Under the pieces are notes generated by a model. That model ran no database searches. It saw only the letters and a program-made list of their open reading frames with translations, and had not been told where the DNA came from. DNA of 46,508 nt from Acanthamoeba lenticulata (taxonomy: Eukaryota > Discosea > Longamoebia > Acanthamoebidae). A program made the translations under genes and the position numbers. The stretch spans positions 1 through 46,508 of the forward strand of contig NAVB01000023.1 in assembly GCA_002179805.1 (NCBI GenBank). The letters run 5' to 3'. The stretch's first letter is position 1. Each line of letters opens with the position of its first letter. This document shows, piece after piece, positions 1-9,748 of the stretch.

Positions 1-1080
1 TTTGCTACGTTTTGGCCGGCAAGATGGCGCGCATGCTGGTCAGCAAGAAGGCGAATGTGACCGACGACGTGTGGCACGCGCTGTTGCGGGTGTGCGCTCA
101 AGCGGGCGACATCGATAGCGGCCTCGACATCTTGGACTTGATGCGGGGCTATTCACCGTCGCTCATCAGCAACCAAACCTACTGCGCCGTCTTCAACGTC
201 CTGTCCAAGGCCGGCCGCATCAGCCAAGTACGCGCGTCATTTTCATTTTTTTTCTTTATTAAATTTATTTATAATTAATTTACAATTGTTTTTACTCCAG
301 GGCGGGCCATTCCTGGACGACATGCGGCAGCACCAGCTCAAGCCCGGCATCACCATTTACAACGTACGCGCCAAGATGGCGACGCTGCGCATGTTGTATG
401 AGCATTGCTGACGGCTGACGGCTGGCGGGCAACAGGTGTTCCTGGAGGGCGCCATGCGCGAGTCGGGCTACGAGACGATGGAGCAGGTGCTCACCTTCAT
501 GGAGGCCCAGGACGTGCGGCCCACGAACGCGACCCTCTCCATCGTGGTCGACGCGGCCGGGCACGCCGGGAAGCCCGCCTCGGCCGAGGCCCACTTTGCC
601 GCGATGACCAACCCGCGCACGGGCCACCTCCGACCGGACATCAACAACTACAACTCGCTCATCGAGGCCCTCGCGCGCAACGGCCAGCTGGAGAAGGCCG
701 AGCGCGTGCTGGACTCGGTCCTGTTGCGTTTCGCCAACAGCAACAACAGCACCAAGGACGAGACCCATGACGACAACCCGGTGCAGCCCACGGCCAAGAC
801 CTTTAGCTCGCTGCTCGGGTTCTGCCTGCAGGCACAGGATGTGGCCCAGGCCCAGCGCCTGGTGGCGAAGATGGAGAAGGCCGGCGTCCAACCTGACGCC
901 GTCGCGCAGCGCCAGGTGCAGGAGGCCAAGGCCTTGGCTGGGGGCGGTGGCTCCACCACCAGCAGCAACTACAGTAACACCAACACGACAAGCAGCACGA
1001 ACAACAGCCCGCAAAGACCCAGACCACCAACAACAATGGACAAGCAAGAGTCGGCCTCTTGCCTCGAAATTGACGGATAA
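1..1080 (+). CDS. Pentatricopeptide repeat (PPR) protein, 5' partial
   Basis: The reading frame is open at the left edge of the window, so the start of the gene is missing. Exons are <1..227, 301..363 and 436..1080. Both introns are GTACGCG...AG and the joins are phase 0. The product contains degenerate 35-residue helical repeats of the PPR type, for example VWHALLRVCAQAGDIDSG, TYCAVFNVLSKAGR, LKPGITIYNVFLEGAMRESG, NYNSLIEALARNGQLEKAE and TFSSLLGFCLQAQDVAQAQ. PPR proteins bind single-stranded RNA, usually in mitochondria or plastids, and act in organelle RNA processing or translation. The target cannot be predicted because the repeats are few and degenerate. The C-terminus after about the last 60 residues is an Asn/Ser/Thr-rich, low-complexity tail. 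The N-terminus, where a mitochondrial presequence would lie, is outside the window. Confidence 0.85.
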
Positions 1081-1459
1081 AGTCAAGCTTTCAGAAGACC
1101 TGCGGATCAGCACGATGATCTTCCCTTTTGGCTTGTGCTCGCCAAGCTGGTTGTTGGGTTGACTTGTTGGAAGTTAAGCCCATCAATCATCGAAGAGCAA
1201 CGCGCGAAGTTCAGGTCAGTTCCAAGGCTTGACCCCAGACCTGGTCAAAGTTGGGATTCGGAGCTAATTGGTAGAAATTTCGCCACAAACCCGCAAACTT
1301 GCGATCTGCTCACTCCGGCCCTAACAATATAACGGCTTCCCAGCTCGCAAAGTTCAATCAATACACACCATCCTGCGTACTACTCTACAACGCCGTACAC
1401 TGCCAACCGAAACCATTTTCTTGACTGCTAAGGTACGCCCTGATCTGGAGGATTCTCCC

Positions 1460-1512
1460 AAGGAAGTGCAATCGCCTCACGTTGGATAAGGAAGTGCAAT
1501 CGCCTCACGTTG
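1460..1512. repeat. 25-bp direct repeat in tandem, 3-bp spacer
   Basis: Two perfect copies of a 25-base sequence starting AAGGAAGTGCAATCGCC lie at 1460-1484 and 1488-1512, separated by GAT, which gives a 28-bp period. The pair sits inside a candidate 5'-UTR intron (1433 to about 1520, GTACGC...CACACAG) ahead of the small ORF at 1530. Confidence 0.85.
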
Positions 1513-1529
1513 TCTTCACACAGACAGCC

Positions 1530-1649
1530 ATGCACATCCCCATCGTCAGCAAGGTCCTGCGTGAGATCACCAACACTGTGGTCAGCATCGTGACACTTCC
1601 TGCCCGAGTCTTTGGCGGCCGAAGCCGGAGAAGGAGGGTTGTCTACTAA
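1530..1649 (+). CDS. Possible 39-residue small protein
   Basis: An ATG follows a good 3' splice site (CTTCACACAG, ending near 1520) and opens a 39-codon frame. The product starts MHIPIVSKVLREITNTVV and ends in a basic run, GGRSRRRRVVY. The N-terminal two thirds would form a hydrophobic/amphipathic helix. A matching donor (AAG|GTACGCCC at 1433) would give a spliced 5' leader. Codon use is like that of neighbouring exons, but the frame is short and no family is recognised. It may be a genuine micropeptide, the end of an unrecognised gene, or chance. Confidence 0.3.
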   Translation: MHIPIVSKVLREITNTVVSIVTLPARVFGGRSRRRRVVY

Positions 1650-2148
1650 GCAGCCCATTCACCACATCCACTACCATATCACAACACTCACTGAACACAC
1701 AACAGCCCACATATCACTTTTCACTTCACCGTTCACCTCACTCCACTTGACTCACCCCACTCAATCATGATCACCCACACTCACTCCCACCTATCACCAC
1801 AATCACCAATTCACCATCATTCACCCCACACCACACCACTCCACTCACCTCCACCCATCACTTCACCATCACTCACCATCACGCACAAACTCCACGTCAC
1901 CATCTTTTTCACTCACCATCACCCCACGCACTCCATACACACCCACACCACAAACCAAAGAGTTGCTTCGTTGACACTTCGGGCTATTTATTCAACACAC
2001 ACCTTCATAAAGAGAAGAAGACGAAGCACGTAGCGTGCTCCTTCGCTTTCACTTTCATGCTCTTGAGCCTCCCCCTCCTTTTTTCTCCTCCTCTCCTCAA
2101 GGCTGGCTGCAAAAATGGGGGTCGCGCCCTTGAATGAGGCCTCCACTG

Positions 2149-3290
2149 CTACTGGCTTCCAACGCTGTCAAAGGCGAACTTGGTGTCGGCGGGGCGAGAG
2201 GCGACGAGCGTCCTCCAGCTCTCGTGCGCGTGCTGCAGCACGTTCAGCGTGAAGTCCTGTTGCGCAAGAGAGGAGTTCAGGAGATCGAATCCTCAGACGA
2301 GGGGCGAAGGGAGCAGAGGAGGGGCGGCCCATACGCGGCCAAGCGCCTTGTCGTCAAAGGCGTAGGCGTTCTTCTGCTTGCCCTCAGCCACCTTGTAGAC
2401 GCGGTACCACTCCTGGACCGCGCCCAGCATGCCCGGCATGTGCTGCTCCACGTCGCTTACGTCTGCGGCTCCCTCGCACTCGTTAGCCGCCTTGGGTTCT
2501 TCATGTCCTCGTCGTCGAGGAGGCGGCACAGGACGGACTCACCGTGGAGAACGGCGGCACGGGGGTCGTTGACGTCGATGGCGAGGACCTTCCAGTCGAG
2601 CTCGCCCTCGTCCACGAGGGCAAAGGCGCCAAGGACCTTGACTTGAACCACCTCGCCGCGGCGGGCAACGCGGGCGCCGAGCTCGATGACGTCGATGGGG
2701 TCATTGTCCCCGGCAAGGCCCACCTGCGGGTGAGCCTCAGCGCGCGGGTCCTCCCACGTCTGCGGGAAGGCGCCGTAGTTGCAGAGGACTGGGCCGTGCT
2801 TGAGGTAGCGCAACTCCCCGTCCTTGCGCGTGTCCTGCTTGATTGGATTCCAAGCCTCCTTGGTCGCAATCTCCATCTTCTGGTCGGTACTGATGTGAAA
2901 TGTGAGTAAGGAAGAGGGTTGGCACAAGTGGTTACGCGCACCCCTTAGGAATCTCTACAACGTAGCGGAGCACGCCCTGTTGGATGGTAGCGCCCGGCTC
3001 GGTAAGAGCTACGTCGTGCCAGGGAGAGACCCGCTTCCCCTCCTTGTTGTAGAAAAAGATGCGGAAGCTGGTCGTGTCGGGCTTACCCTCTTCACGCGCT
3101 TCCACCTGCAAGCAAAGCAGCATGCCCAGAGAGGCGATTATTGTCCGCTCTGCCGGATGGGTGCGCCAGTTTCACGTACGTCGGCACTGGACACGCTTGT
3201 GGCGAGCCAAGCGCGCCCTTGGAGAGCACGCGAAGCATGCAGCACGGGCCTCGTGGCGAGCGGCAACCTTGATCCACACACTCTCCGCAT
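2149..3290 (-). CDS. Inorganic pyrophosphatase, family I, mitochondrial
   Basis: Hydrolyses pyrophosphate to two phosphates with Mg2+. Exons on the minus strand are 3290..3180, 3105..2942, 2889..2543, 2462..2335 and 2256..2149, giving 285 residues. The family I core is clear: SPWHDV, VVEIPKGT, NYGAFPQTWEDP, the metal-binding GDNDPIDVIE signature, DWKVLAIDVNDP, then DVSDVEQHMPG and EWYRVYK as in the yeast enzyme. Exon 1 encodes 37 residues that the soluble core does not need. They start MRRVCGSRLPLATRPV, contain five more Arg after the first three, and have a single acidic residue at the very end. This is a typical mitochondrial presequence, so the product is probably the matrix isoform. The start was chosen because this ATG is the only one that reads in frame through a GTACGTG donor into the core. 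The protein is about the usual length for a eukaryotic family I enzyme plus presequence. Confidence 0.93.
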
Positions 3291-3385
3291 CTTGCGCACT
3301 GCGGCCAGGACAGCAGGCTACTCACTTGCTTTTTGGATTTCGGAAATGCACACTTGTCGCTACCATTTGAGAGATTAACATGGCA

Positions 3386-3457
3386 GGCTCTTTGGCGTAG
3401 TGGTAGCGCGTCGCTCTCGTAAAGCGAAGGTCGAGGGTTCGATCCCCTCAAGAGCCT
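3386..3457 (+). tRNA. tRNA-Thr (anticodon CGT)
   Basis: A complete 72-base cloverleaf. The acceptor stem GGCTCTT pairs with AAGAGCC, and the anticodon stem TCGCT pairs with AGCGA around the loop CTCGTAA. The anticodon CGT is at 3418-3420, and the T arm is GAGGG-TTCGATC-CCCTC. There is no intron. The internal box A (about 3393-3403) and box B (GGTTCGATCCC) are intact. It lies 95 bases from the pyrophosphatase start codon and 18 bases from the stop codon of the convergent gene at 3476. Confidence 0.95.
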
Positions 3458-3462
3458 GTGAC

Positions 3463-3466
3463 TTTT
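3463..3466 (+). terminator. RNA polymerase III terminator of tRNA-Thr
   Basis: A TTTT run lies five bases after the discriminator base of the tRNA, as expected for Pol III termination. Confidence 0.75.
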
Positions 3467-3475
3467 GTTGATGGT

Positions 3476-4183
3476 TTATTTTATCTCAGACATGCACACT
3501 CGAAGAGGGCAGCGCCGTTTCCCGAGTTTCGGTGGCTGTGGGATGGACGAGCTGTTCTTCCTTCTTGATGGCGATTGAGTCTGACTCGTAAAGAATGGGG
3601 ACAGACTGGTTTGGTTTATAGAGGTAGGGTTGCACTGGCGCTTCCTCCTCCATTGCACTGGCGTCTCCCTACATTCACGTTGGGATGAGGAATCGGCCGA
3701 TAACGCAAACAAACCAAAGAGGTCACACGTACCTCCTTCGTCGGCCACAAGTCCAAAGGCTCAATTGACGGTGTTGGTGGTGGGGTGGTTGGGAGGTGGC
3801 TTCGTGGCGTGTCTACCAGAGAGTCGAGGGAAACTGGCGCCACCGGGAGCGGGTGGTGTTGAAGTGCAGCCAACACTTCTGAACTGAGAAGGGAACGTGA
3901 TGGGCGGCCCAAGTTGTCTTTTGGCTCCTGCGGATGATCAACACCTTAAGTACGACAAATGTTGCCTTGGTGTAGTCAATGATGGCATACCGCTGGTGAT
4001 GGTGGTGGAGGTGGAGGAAGGTCAGCTTTCGTTTGAGCTTGTTCTTCTCCCTTGGCGTCAACGTCCTGTGAAAGTAGAGGAGCTTTAGCAACGGGCCAAC
4101 CACTTTAGCAGAGGTTTCCTCTGGGTTACCTGTTGTTCGTCCTGTCTACGTTTCTTCACGTCTCGAATATGGAGGTCGTCCAT
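3476..4183 (-). CDS. Hypothetical Pro/Ser-rich protein, 160 residues
   Basis: Function not recognised. Exons are 4183..4130, 4065..3991, 3927..3733 and 3634..3476. All junctions are GT-AG and phase 0. The first 35 residues are charged (MDDLHIRDVKKRRQDEQQ...), followed by a six-proline run, two Pro/Ser/Thr-rich stretches and a basic C-terminus (KLGKRRCPLRVCMSEIK). It looks mostly disordered. The frame is closed upstream by a TGA with no earlier ATG. The last intron has two near-identical acceptors 23 bases apart (GCGCCAG at 3635 and GACGCCAG at 3658). Use of the upstream one would shift the frame. The stop codon overlaps an AATAAA hexamer, and the tRNA gene begins 18 bases further on in the opposite orientation. 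It is divergent from the gene at 4445. Confidence 0.65.
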
Positions 4184-4444
4184 GCTGTGCTTGAAGGTGA
4201 TGTAGGTACTTTTTGTCTTCTTGCCTCTATGTCTGCTTTGTGCGGCCAGCCCGGTCGGCGCGATCTGACGTGATGGGTCATCCGGCAGGCGAAGCGCCGC
4301 TCAGCCCGAAAGCCTCGCGATTTTCTTTGCATTTCTGGCCACCGCGCTTGGGAGAGAAATGGTCGCTTGTCGAAAGGAAAAGGCAACTGGAAAAAAAAAA
4401 TCGCGTTGCACAAGACGAAGAAATGACCTTCATTCTTCCTCAAC

Positions 4445-5711
4445 ATGGCGCGCCTTGATAAAGCTGCCTTGGCGGACCAGTGGGCCAAAAACTTCTTTTC
4501 TGGCAACATCGAGTCGAAGAGCGAGGAGTGGACCTACCGCACTGGTACACTCTCGTGCGTCAAGGGTGCGTCCCCCCCCCCCAAATTCCCCTTTGCTCTT
4601 TATGATGTTGGTTTTGGTGGCCTAACACAAACTGGCTTTTTCTTTGCATTACCAACGCACAGGATTCCGAGCCAACGTGTCGTTCTCATGGGACGGCTCC
4701 GAGCTCCTCCCCGTCGGCGGCGCAGGCCAGTTCGGCCGTGGCGTCTGGGACGGCGCTCAAGGTACCTGTTGTCGCCGCCACCACCACTCGTGGGGGACAA
4801 AGCCCAGCCGCTGTCTTCCTGCTCACGCACACAACATACACACAGCCCAGTGGTACTTCCCGCAGGAGTCCACCGCCTTCTGGACGCTCACGTGGGACAA
4901 GGCAAGCCGCTTCACCTGCTCCCACAGTGCGCCACTCCCATCTTCATCGTAGATCTTATCGATGTCGTCGTCCTCTTGTGTTGTCTCCTGACGCACATGG
5001 CGGCGCCATTTGGTCTGCCATTTGGTCGGTGCAGTCGAGTGGAAGGAGCCCGTGCACTGGGACTTTGCCGAACCGGTGCTGAAGATCGCCGCCAGCGTCT
5101 CGGCCGAGACGCGCGACAAGGAGGGCCTCGACAGTGAGTTCCTCAAGCAGGGCGGCGACGTGCCGCTGCCGGTCTTCCTCTTCGCCGCCATGTTCCGGCG
5201 CACGCTGCAGCTCTACGAGGACAAGCTCGAGCGCAGCCGCCGCAGCTACTCGCGCTGCGCCAAGTTTTGCGGAGCCGGTGGCAACGTGACGCCTCTGCTT
5301 TGCCCGTCATGCGCCTCTGAGCTCAGCGGGCGGTGCTTCGTGTGCGGCGGCAGCGGCAAGGCGCCGTCGATCCAAGGCCGCCTGTGCAAGATGTGCCAGA
5401 TCAAGAAGCTCTTCTGCGTGCGATGCGGCGACAAGCTGGGGGCTGGCGCTTCCTCGCCAGCCCTCATGTGCGGCAGCCCGTGTGGCCTGGGGAAGGACGT
5501 CGAGAACTGCTGCCGCCTCAAGTGCGCCACACAAACCGTCTGAAATTTGAGGAGAAAAATTTGTCCCTCGCTCCCTCACCATCAACAACGATACTACTTG
5601 AGCGGGTACAATGACGTCCTCAAGAAGCTTGCTGGCGACTGGGTGGGCATCACGCACCCGAAGCGGCAGAGGACGAATACCCTCCCGCCCCCAGCAGAAT
5701 GCAGCAAATAA
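4445..5711 (+). CDS. Unknown Cys-rich protein with zinc-ribbon-like C-terminus
   Basis: No family recognised. Exons are 4445..4565, 4663..4761, 4846..4926, 5035..5521 and 5603..5711, giving 298 residues. The N-terminal half contains a W-rich region (VSFSWDG, GRGVWDGAQAQWYFP, EWKEPVHWDF) of likely beta structure. Next comes a helix (FAAMFRRTLQLYEDKLERSRRSY), then a Cys-rich block with CPSC, CFVC, CKMC and CVRC pairs and further single Cys. These could hold two or three zinc ions in ribbon or RING-like folds. The last junction (CTCAA|GTGCGCC to TTGAG|CGGG) has a weak acceptor but yields a coherent C-terminus (NGYNDVLKKLAGDWVGITHP). Without it the protein would stop at 5543 after 269 residues. 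It may bind nucleic acid or act in protein-protein contacts, but nothing specific can be claimed. Confidence 0.7.
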
Positions 5712-6010
5712 TTGGCGACGTGTACAAGCAACAGAATAACAACGCGTGCAAGTTGGGCGGCTCGCGCCAAGGAGCATGCCCTGTGTGGAATAAAACGCAG
5801 GGCGCGCTTTTCTTTCCATTTTCTCCAACTAGAGACCAGAGCAAGACGACGCCATACATCTTGGTGCTGTTCGTGAAGCCGCAAACAAACTGCTTTAAGC
5901 TCAGCTGCATTTTATCCCTTGTGGTATCATACCTTTCACCTTGTGGAAACCTCGGTCAAGAAGCGGTGTCTCATTGTCAGAGTTCTGTAGGGCGCCACAC
6001 CAACACAGCA
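5712..6010. other. Intergenic spacer
   Basis: This stretch holds the 3' end of the Cys-rich gene and the upstream region of the TBC gene. No gene, RNA or repeat is seen. Confidence 0.5.
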
Positions 6011-8318
6011 ATGGCAGGGCAGTCCCCAACGATGCTCGAGCTGCAAAAGCGCAAGGCACAGAGGTCATTCCTCAAGAACTTTGACCCGCTGCTGCCAACC
6101 AACCCGGCCCACCGCCCCGAGGCCATCCTCTCTCGCAGGTGCACCCCACATGCTTCCTCTACTCGCATGTGACGCCGCGAGCTGACCTCAAGAGGGACCC
6201 GTTGGTGGGGACCTCTTACTCGCCGAGGACAGCCTGAGCAGCGACTGGACCCTCATGTCTCGCAACGGCAGCGAAGAGGAGGCCTCCTTTGAGTCGGCGG
6301 CCGAGCGGGAGGCCGCCAGGCGCATGGCCGAGGCCTTGCCCCTGTTCCGCGAGGTGCTCTCCCAGCCCACCATCGAGCTCGGTACACCATACCTTCCCCA
6401 TCTGCCTCCGCCCTGCCAGTTTTCATTCAACTCATGGCCATGTTTCCTGGTGTTCCGGTCTTCTTGGCCAGAGCGGCTCAAGGCGCTGAGCCACATGGGC
6501 GTGCCGCAAAAGATCCGACCCGCCATCTGGCCTCTGCTGCTGGTGCGTCCCGGCCCCGCGTCCACGCCTCTACACGATGATGGTGATGAGGACGACGCTG
6601 GTGAATAAACACCACGCACAATACACGCGTGTATGTTTGCGCTGTGCAGGGCTACTGGCCGACCCAGTACGGGGCGCGCAAGGAGACCGTCCACAAGAAG
6701 CGCGAAGAGTACCGCCGGCTCCTGTCCCGGCACATGAAGCACGAGCGCGACATGAACAAGGAGCAGAGGGACCTCTGGCGCCAGGTCAAGATCGACGTGC
6801 CGCGCACGACGCCCAAGGGCTTCATGCTGGTCTTTCACCACAAGCGCATCCAGCGGGTTGCCCCCTCACCCTCCCCCCCCCTTCTCCGCTCAGGTCCGGC
6901 GCCATTTGTTGAGTTATTTTTATTGATGGTCGTCGTGATTGGTCGCTGCGGTACAGGCGCTGAGCAACATCCTGTACCTGTGGTCCATCCTGCGGCCAGA
7001 GATCGACTACTTCCAGGGCCTCAACGACCTCTGCGTCCCGTTCATCCTCATCATGCTCTCCCGCTACGTCGGTACTTGCCTTGCTGCCCTCACGTGCGCC
7101 CTGCCCAGCGCAGGCGGCCACTGAAGCCTCGAGCTTTTCTCTTCGTTTTCTCTCTTTCTTTTGCCAGGCGGGGAGATCGACTCGATCAACGTGTACCAGC
7201 TCGACACGCTGTCCAACGAAAACATGTTTGCTGTCGAGGCCGACACCTTCTGGTGCATGTCCCACTTCCTGGCCCACATCGAGGACAACTTTGCCATCAA
7301 CAACAAGGGCATCAAGGCCATGATCTCCAAAATGGTACCGTGATCCCTACGATTTATTGTATTTGTTGAAATGATGCTCACATTTGTTCATATTTGTGTT
7401 TTTGTAATTAATTTTTAAAAATGTTTTAATTTTAAATAACGAATCCTCAGGAGGAGCTGGTCAGGATTCACGACGGTGCGGGTTTCTTCCCCTTAAGGTG
7501 GACTAGGCAGAATAGCTGATGATTGTTATCTTCATCCCACTGCAAACAGAGCCGCTGTATCGACACTTGAAGGCGGTGGGCATCGACTTCCTCATCTTCG
7601 CCATGCGGTGGGTCATCACCCTGCTCGTGCGCGAAATGCCCATTAAGGGTCTCATCCGGTAAACATCACGCGGCCCGCCCATCAAACTCCCCGGAAGAGC
7701 AACTACAGCATCCAATGGTTCACACGTCTTGTGTGTGTATGCGCGCGCAGGCTGTGGGACAGCTACCTGTGCCAGACGGCCCAGGTGGCGACGCTGTTCC
7801 ACCTGTCCGTGTGCGCCGCGTTTCTGACCACCTGGAGCGACCGCCTCCGAAAGTTCGACTTCTCTGAGGCCGTCATCTTCCTGCAGCACCTTGTGCGTCT
7901 TCCACTTGAGATCCTCCATCATGAAGAGAAGGAGGAGGGATGCTGACGATGGTGATGATGTTCCTAGGAGCGAGAGACCAAGTACTGGACCGACCTCGAC
8001 GTCAACAAGTTGATCGAGCGCGCCAACGTGGTGATGGCCGAAGAGCAAATCTACGGACACTTGTGCGTCGTGTGCAGCGCGCTCGTCATCGTGCTCCTGC
8101 TCGTGTTGGTGGTCACGGTCTTTTTGGTGCTTCTGTGCCTCCTCGCGCTCAGCCTCTACGCTCGCGCCGCGGCCGAGGCTCTTCAACGGACGCTACTCGC
8201 CAAGGACGGAGCCGCTACGCGATCGCCCCTCCTTGGCTCATCGTCACCCTCACCCTCGCCACGGCTCACACCCACGCTGGGCTCTTTGTCGCTGCTCGGC
8301 AGCGTCGAGCTTGACTGA
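6011..8318 (+). CDS. Rab GAP, TBC domain (GYP1/TBC1D22 type) with C-terminal membrane anchor
   Basis: Accelerates GTP hydrolysis by Rab GTPases, probably at Golgi or endosomal membranes. Exons: 6011..6138, 6233..6381, 6472..6542, 6650..6856, 6957..7071, 7168..7334, 7451..7475 (25 nt), 7550..7658, 7751..7892 and 7968..8318, giving 487 residues. The TBC domain starts near residue 98 with GVPQKIRPAIWPLLLGYWP. The catalytic arginine is R168 in KIDVPRT, and the glutamine finger is Q205 in YFQGLND. Both are intact, so GAP activity is expected. The GYWP/RKET/IDVPR pattern resembles GYP1 and TBC1D22. Residues about 403-435 are strongly hydrophobic (LVIVLLLVLVVTVFLVLL) and could form one long membrane span or a hairpin. 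A Ser/Pro-rich tail follows. A membrane anchor is unusual for this subfamily. Confidence 0.9.
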
Positions 8319-8445
8319 TGATGCTGACGATCGTCCCCACTTCGTACATTTGTTCATTTTTTTTTCAGTTTATTTATAAAAAAAGATCAATTTTTCTCAA
8401 ATGAAACTCATAAAGAAAAAAGAGACATAAATCACAAAATCGCAG

Positions 8446-9626
8446 ATGAGAAGACGAGCGGCAGAGATTGGGTCGCTTTCCTTGTTGGGGAGCGGCACCA
8501 GCAGAAGGCTTTGTTCTGCCCATGCTACCGCCAGCAGAATCGCATCCGGAAATGCGAAACTGACCACTACTCGCCACTTTAAATGGCCGGCAGTCGGCTG
8601 GCGGAGCCGAGCTCACAGTACGACGCCTGCTCCTTCTTCACCCACACCGGCTGCGGCCACCCCGGCAGCCTCGTCGCCTCTGCCCCCGGTCATTCCTCGC
8701 GTCACCATCAGGCAGACTGAAGACGTTGTGGAGGTGTGTGGCTCAAATTGCTCTTCATTTCACAGCAGATGGAATGTTAGATTCAATTCTGAACCTAAGC
8801 TGTTGTGCTCTCCCACGTAGATCGTGTTCAGAAGAAAGACGTGGTACATGCTCGTGACGAGCCTCGCGGCCTTTACCTTCCTCTACACGACTGACTTCAC
8901 GGCATGGGTCTATCACCATCTCCACCAAGAAGAGCTCGAGGCCCACTGGGCCAGCAGGTACCGTCCTTCTCCTTCAATGTCATAGCGGCGATGGCGCATT
9001 GAACTGGTGTGCGCCGCACGCTCCAGGCTCTACGACGAGTCCTATCGGCTCCTCTTGAAGCGATCCAAGCGCCAGCTCCTCGCCGAGCGTCAGCTCCTGG
9101 CCAGCGCCGACGACGACCTCGCCCGGACCGACTTTGTGCGTTGCGACTTGACTGTGTAGATTCCATGTTTCCCACGTCGTGGTCGTGGCTTACATCAGCC
9201 CCTGGAACAGCGCGTGTGGAAGGTGACGCCCCGGCACTCGTTCCTGACGTGGCGCTACGCCATCGCGGACGACGGCTCCGTGGCCCACACCTTCAAGGTG
9301 CCATCCGCGTGTGCTCACCATCATGATCAGCGGCTGACTGACACGCGCGCATGTGCGCGTTGGGTGCGCAGCTGTGGAAGTACGACGTGGAGATCGACCT
9401 CGACTATGGGCTCGTGTCGCACATGACGCACGTGGGGAACTTGCGTGCGCGCGGCCGCCTGGGCACGCAGGACGTGCACCTCCTCGCTGCCGAGGTGCTC
9501 CCACGCAACGGGCAGAGGCCAATTTTGCTGACGAAGCGCGAGAAGCCGCTGTCGTTCGACGTCGCGTTCACGGCCTACCCGCCGCACCTGACCCTCCCGG
9601 ACAAGTGGACCCAAGCATCCCACTGA
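8446..9626 (+). CDS. Unknown membrane protein with mitochondrial-type presequence
   Basis: Function not recognised. Exons: 8446..8733, 8821..8957, 9027..9135, 9199..9297 and 9372..9626, giving 295 residues. The first 60 residues start MRRRAAEIGSLSLLG and are rich in Arg, Ser and Ala with almost no acids, ending near WRSRAHSTT, as in a cleaved mitochondrial presequence. A Pro/Ala/Ser-rich linker follows, then one predicted membrane span (WYMLVTSLAAFTFLY, about residues 103-120) and a charged helical segment (LLLKRSKRQLLAERQLL). The C-terminal domain has W/Y-rich beta-like strands (VWKVTPRHSFLTWRYAI, LWKYDVEIDLDYG). The layout suits a single-pass inner-membrane protein with a soluble domain, which is inference only. 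Confidence 0.75.
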
Positions 9627-9748
9627 CGCTGATGACGATTGTCTCCAACAAGAACAAAAGAACGTTTTTTTGTTGTTTTTTTGTTTTTTTAAATTTTTTT
9701 TTTGGGTCAAATCTTTCACAAGATTTGAGTAAAAAAGAAATACACCAT

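Larger units (their letters stand above)
1081..2148. other. Intergenic region with a CA-rich low-complexity tract
   Basis: Apart from the small ORF and tandem duplication listed separately, no gene is supportable here. From about 1650 to 1960 the + strand is almost free of G and consists of degenerate CACTCACC and ACCATCACTCACC units. This is a C/A-skewed tract that produces meaningless His/Pro/Thr-rich reading frames. From 2035 to 2110 a T/C-rich stretch precedes the 3' end of the pyrophosphatase gene. Confidence 0.6.

Noticed and set aside
1767..2033. A His/Pro/Thr-rich 88-codon frame
   Set aside because: It lies in a CA-skewed low-complexity tract with no splice or homology support.
3092..3451. 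A 119-codon minus-strand frame across the tRNA region
   Set aside because: It is the reverse complement of the tRNA-Thr gene plus the first exon and first intron of the pyrophosphatase in another frame.
5035..5543. Ending the Cys-rich gene at the first stop (5543)
   Set aside because: Not excluded, but the alternative with intron 5522-5602 gives a more protein-like C-terminus. It is recorded as the less likely end.
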